From Gammaproteobacteria bacterium (GTDB taxonomy: Bacteria > Pseudomonadota > Gammaproteobacteria > Chromatiales > Sedimenticolaceae), in assembly GCA_020445245.1 (NCBI GenBank), contig JAGRHB010000147.1, forward strand, positions 1-5,467: 5,467 nt of DNA, read 5' to 3'. Under the pieces are notes generated by a model. It was not told the DNA's origin. It did no database searches and was given only the letters and a program-made list of their open reading frames with translations. The translations under genes and the position numbers were made by a program. Of the stretch, positions 5,371-5,467 are shown in pieces. The first letter of the stretch is position 1. Each line of letters starts with the position of its first letter.

Positions 5371-5467
5371 ATGACAGACCTCGAACGTTCACAGCGCCCC
5401 GCACGGTACAGACTTTCTGTGCGCCTCAAGATCAACCTCGCGCTGTCGGCGGTATTTCTGGTCGTCG
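5371..5467 (+). CDS. N-terminus of a membrane-anchored protein, probably a signalling protein or chemoreceptor, 3'-truncated
   Basis: Only 32 complete codons are in the window. The protein starts with a polar, basic stretch (residues 1-15, several Arg) followed by SVRLKINLALSAVFLVV (16-32), the start of a first membrane helix with a positive cytoplasmic flank. This N-terminal form (R-L-K, then a hydrophobic helix) is common in chemoreceptors, histidine kinases and GGDEF proteins with a periplasmic sensor domain. The upstream sigma-28 promoter favours a chemoreceptor or another motility-linked signalling protein. No domain can be seen, so the family remains open. The start is supported by AAAGGA 11 nt upstream and an in-frame stop at 5314-5316. 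Confidence 0.7.
   Translation, partial: MTDLERSQRPARYRLSVRLKINLALSAVFLVV

Noticed and set aside
4608..5435. Minus-strand open frame of 275 codons opposite the cytochrome gene
   Set aside because: The plus strand carries two CXXCH motifs and c4-like sequence, and this frame also crosses the sigma-28 promoter. It shows no domain.

Overview
The window is a GC-rich proteobacterial chromosome segment, most likely gammaproteobacterial. That placement rests on a consensus sigma-28 (FliA) promoter, an RpfG-like HD-GYP regulator, a cytochrome c4-like diheme protein and a HugZ-type protein. No marker gene fixes the genus. No tRNA, rRNA, CRISPR array, insertion sequence or phage gene is visible, and gene density and codon style look uniform, so there is no sign of recent transfer.

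Layout. (1) Positions 1-1940, plus strand: a two-component output module. It holds the 3' part of a response regulator fused to a PP2C/SpoIIE-type (RsbU-like) phosphatase and, 17 bp later, a complete response regulator with an HD-GYP cyclic-di-GMP phosphodiesterase domain. (2) Positions 1958-3590, minus strand, convergent with the first module: a MarC-family membrane protein followed after 34 bp by a CorA/ZntB-family divalent cation transporter, probably one operon. (3) Positions 3591-3704: a divergent intergenic region with an imperfect palindrome and a probable leaderless start for the next gene. (4) Positions 3705-4409, plus strand: a HugZ-type protein (PNPOx-like split-barrel plus DUF2470). 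(5) Positions 4482-5213, plus strand: an exported diheme cytochrome c of the c4 type. (6) Positions 5214-5370: a 157 bp non-coding region carrying a textbook sigma-28 promoter (TAAA, 15 nt, GCCGATAA). It drives the first 32 codons of an N-terminally membrane-anchored protein that runs off the window, plausibly a chemoreceptor or another membrane signalling protein.

How the genes may fit together. The first module should split a phosphorelay input into protein dephosphorylation (probably of a STAS/anti-sigma-antagonist partner) and c-di-GMP breakdown, both of which usually bear on motility and surface attachment. The sigma-28 promoter at the far end puts the last gene in the flagellar/chemotaxis regulon. 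The transporters, the HugZ-type protein and the cytochrome between them have no obvious link to either end. No clearly new system is evident. The most informative signals are the sigma-28 promoter, the paired PP2C/HD-GYP regulators and the apparent leaderless start.
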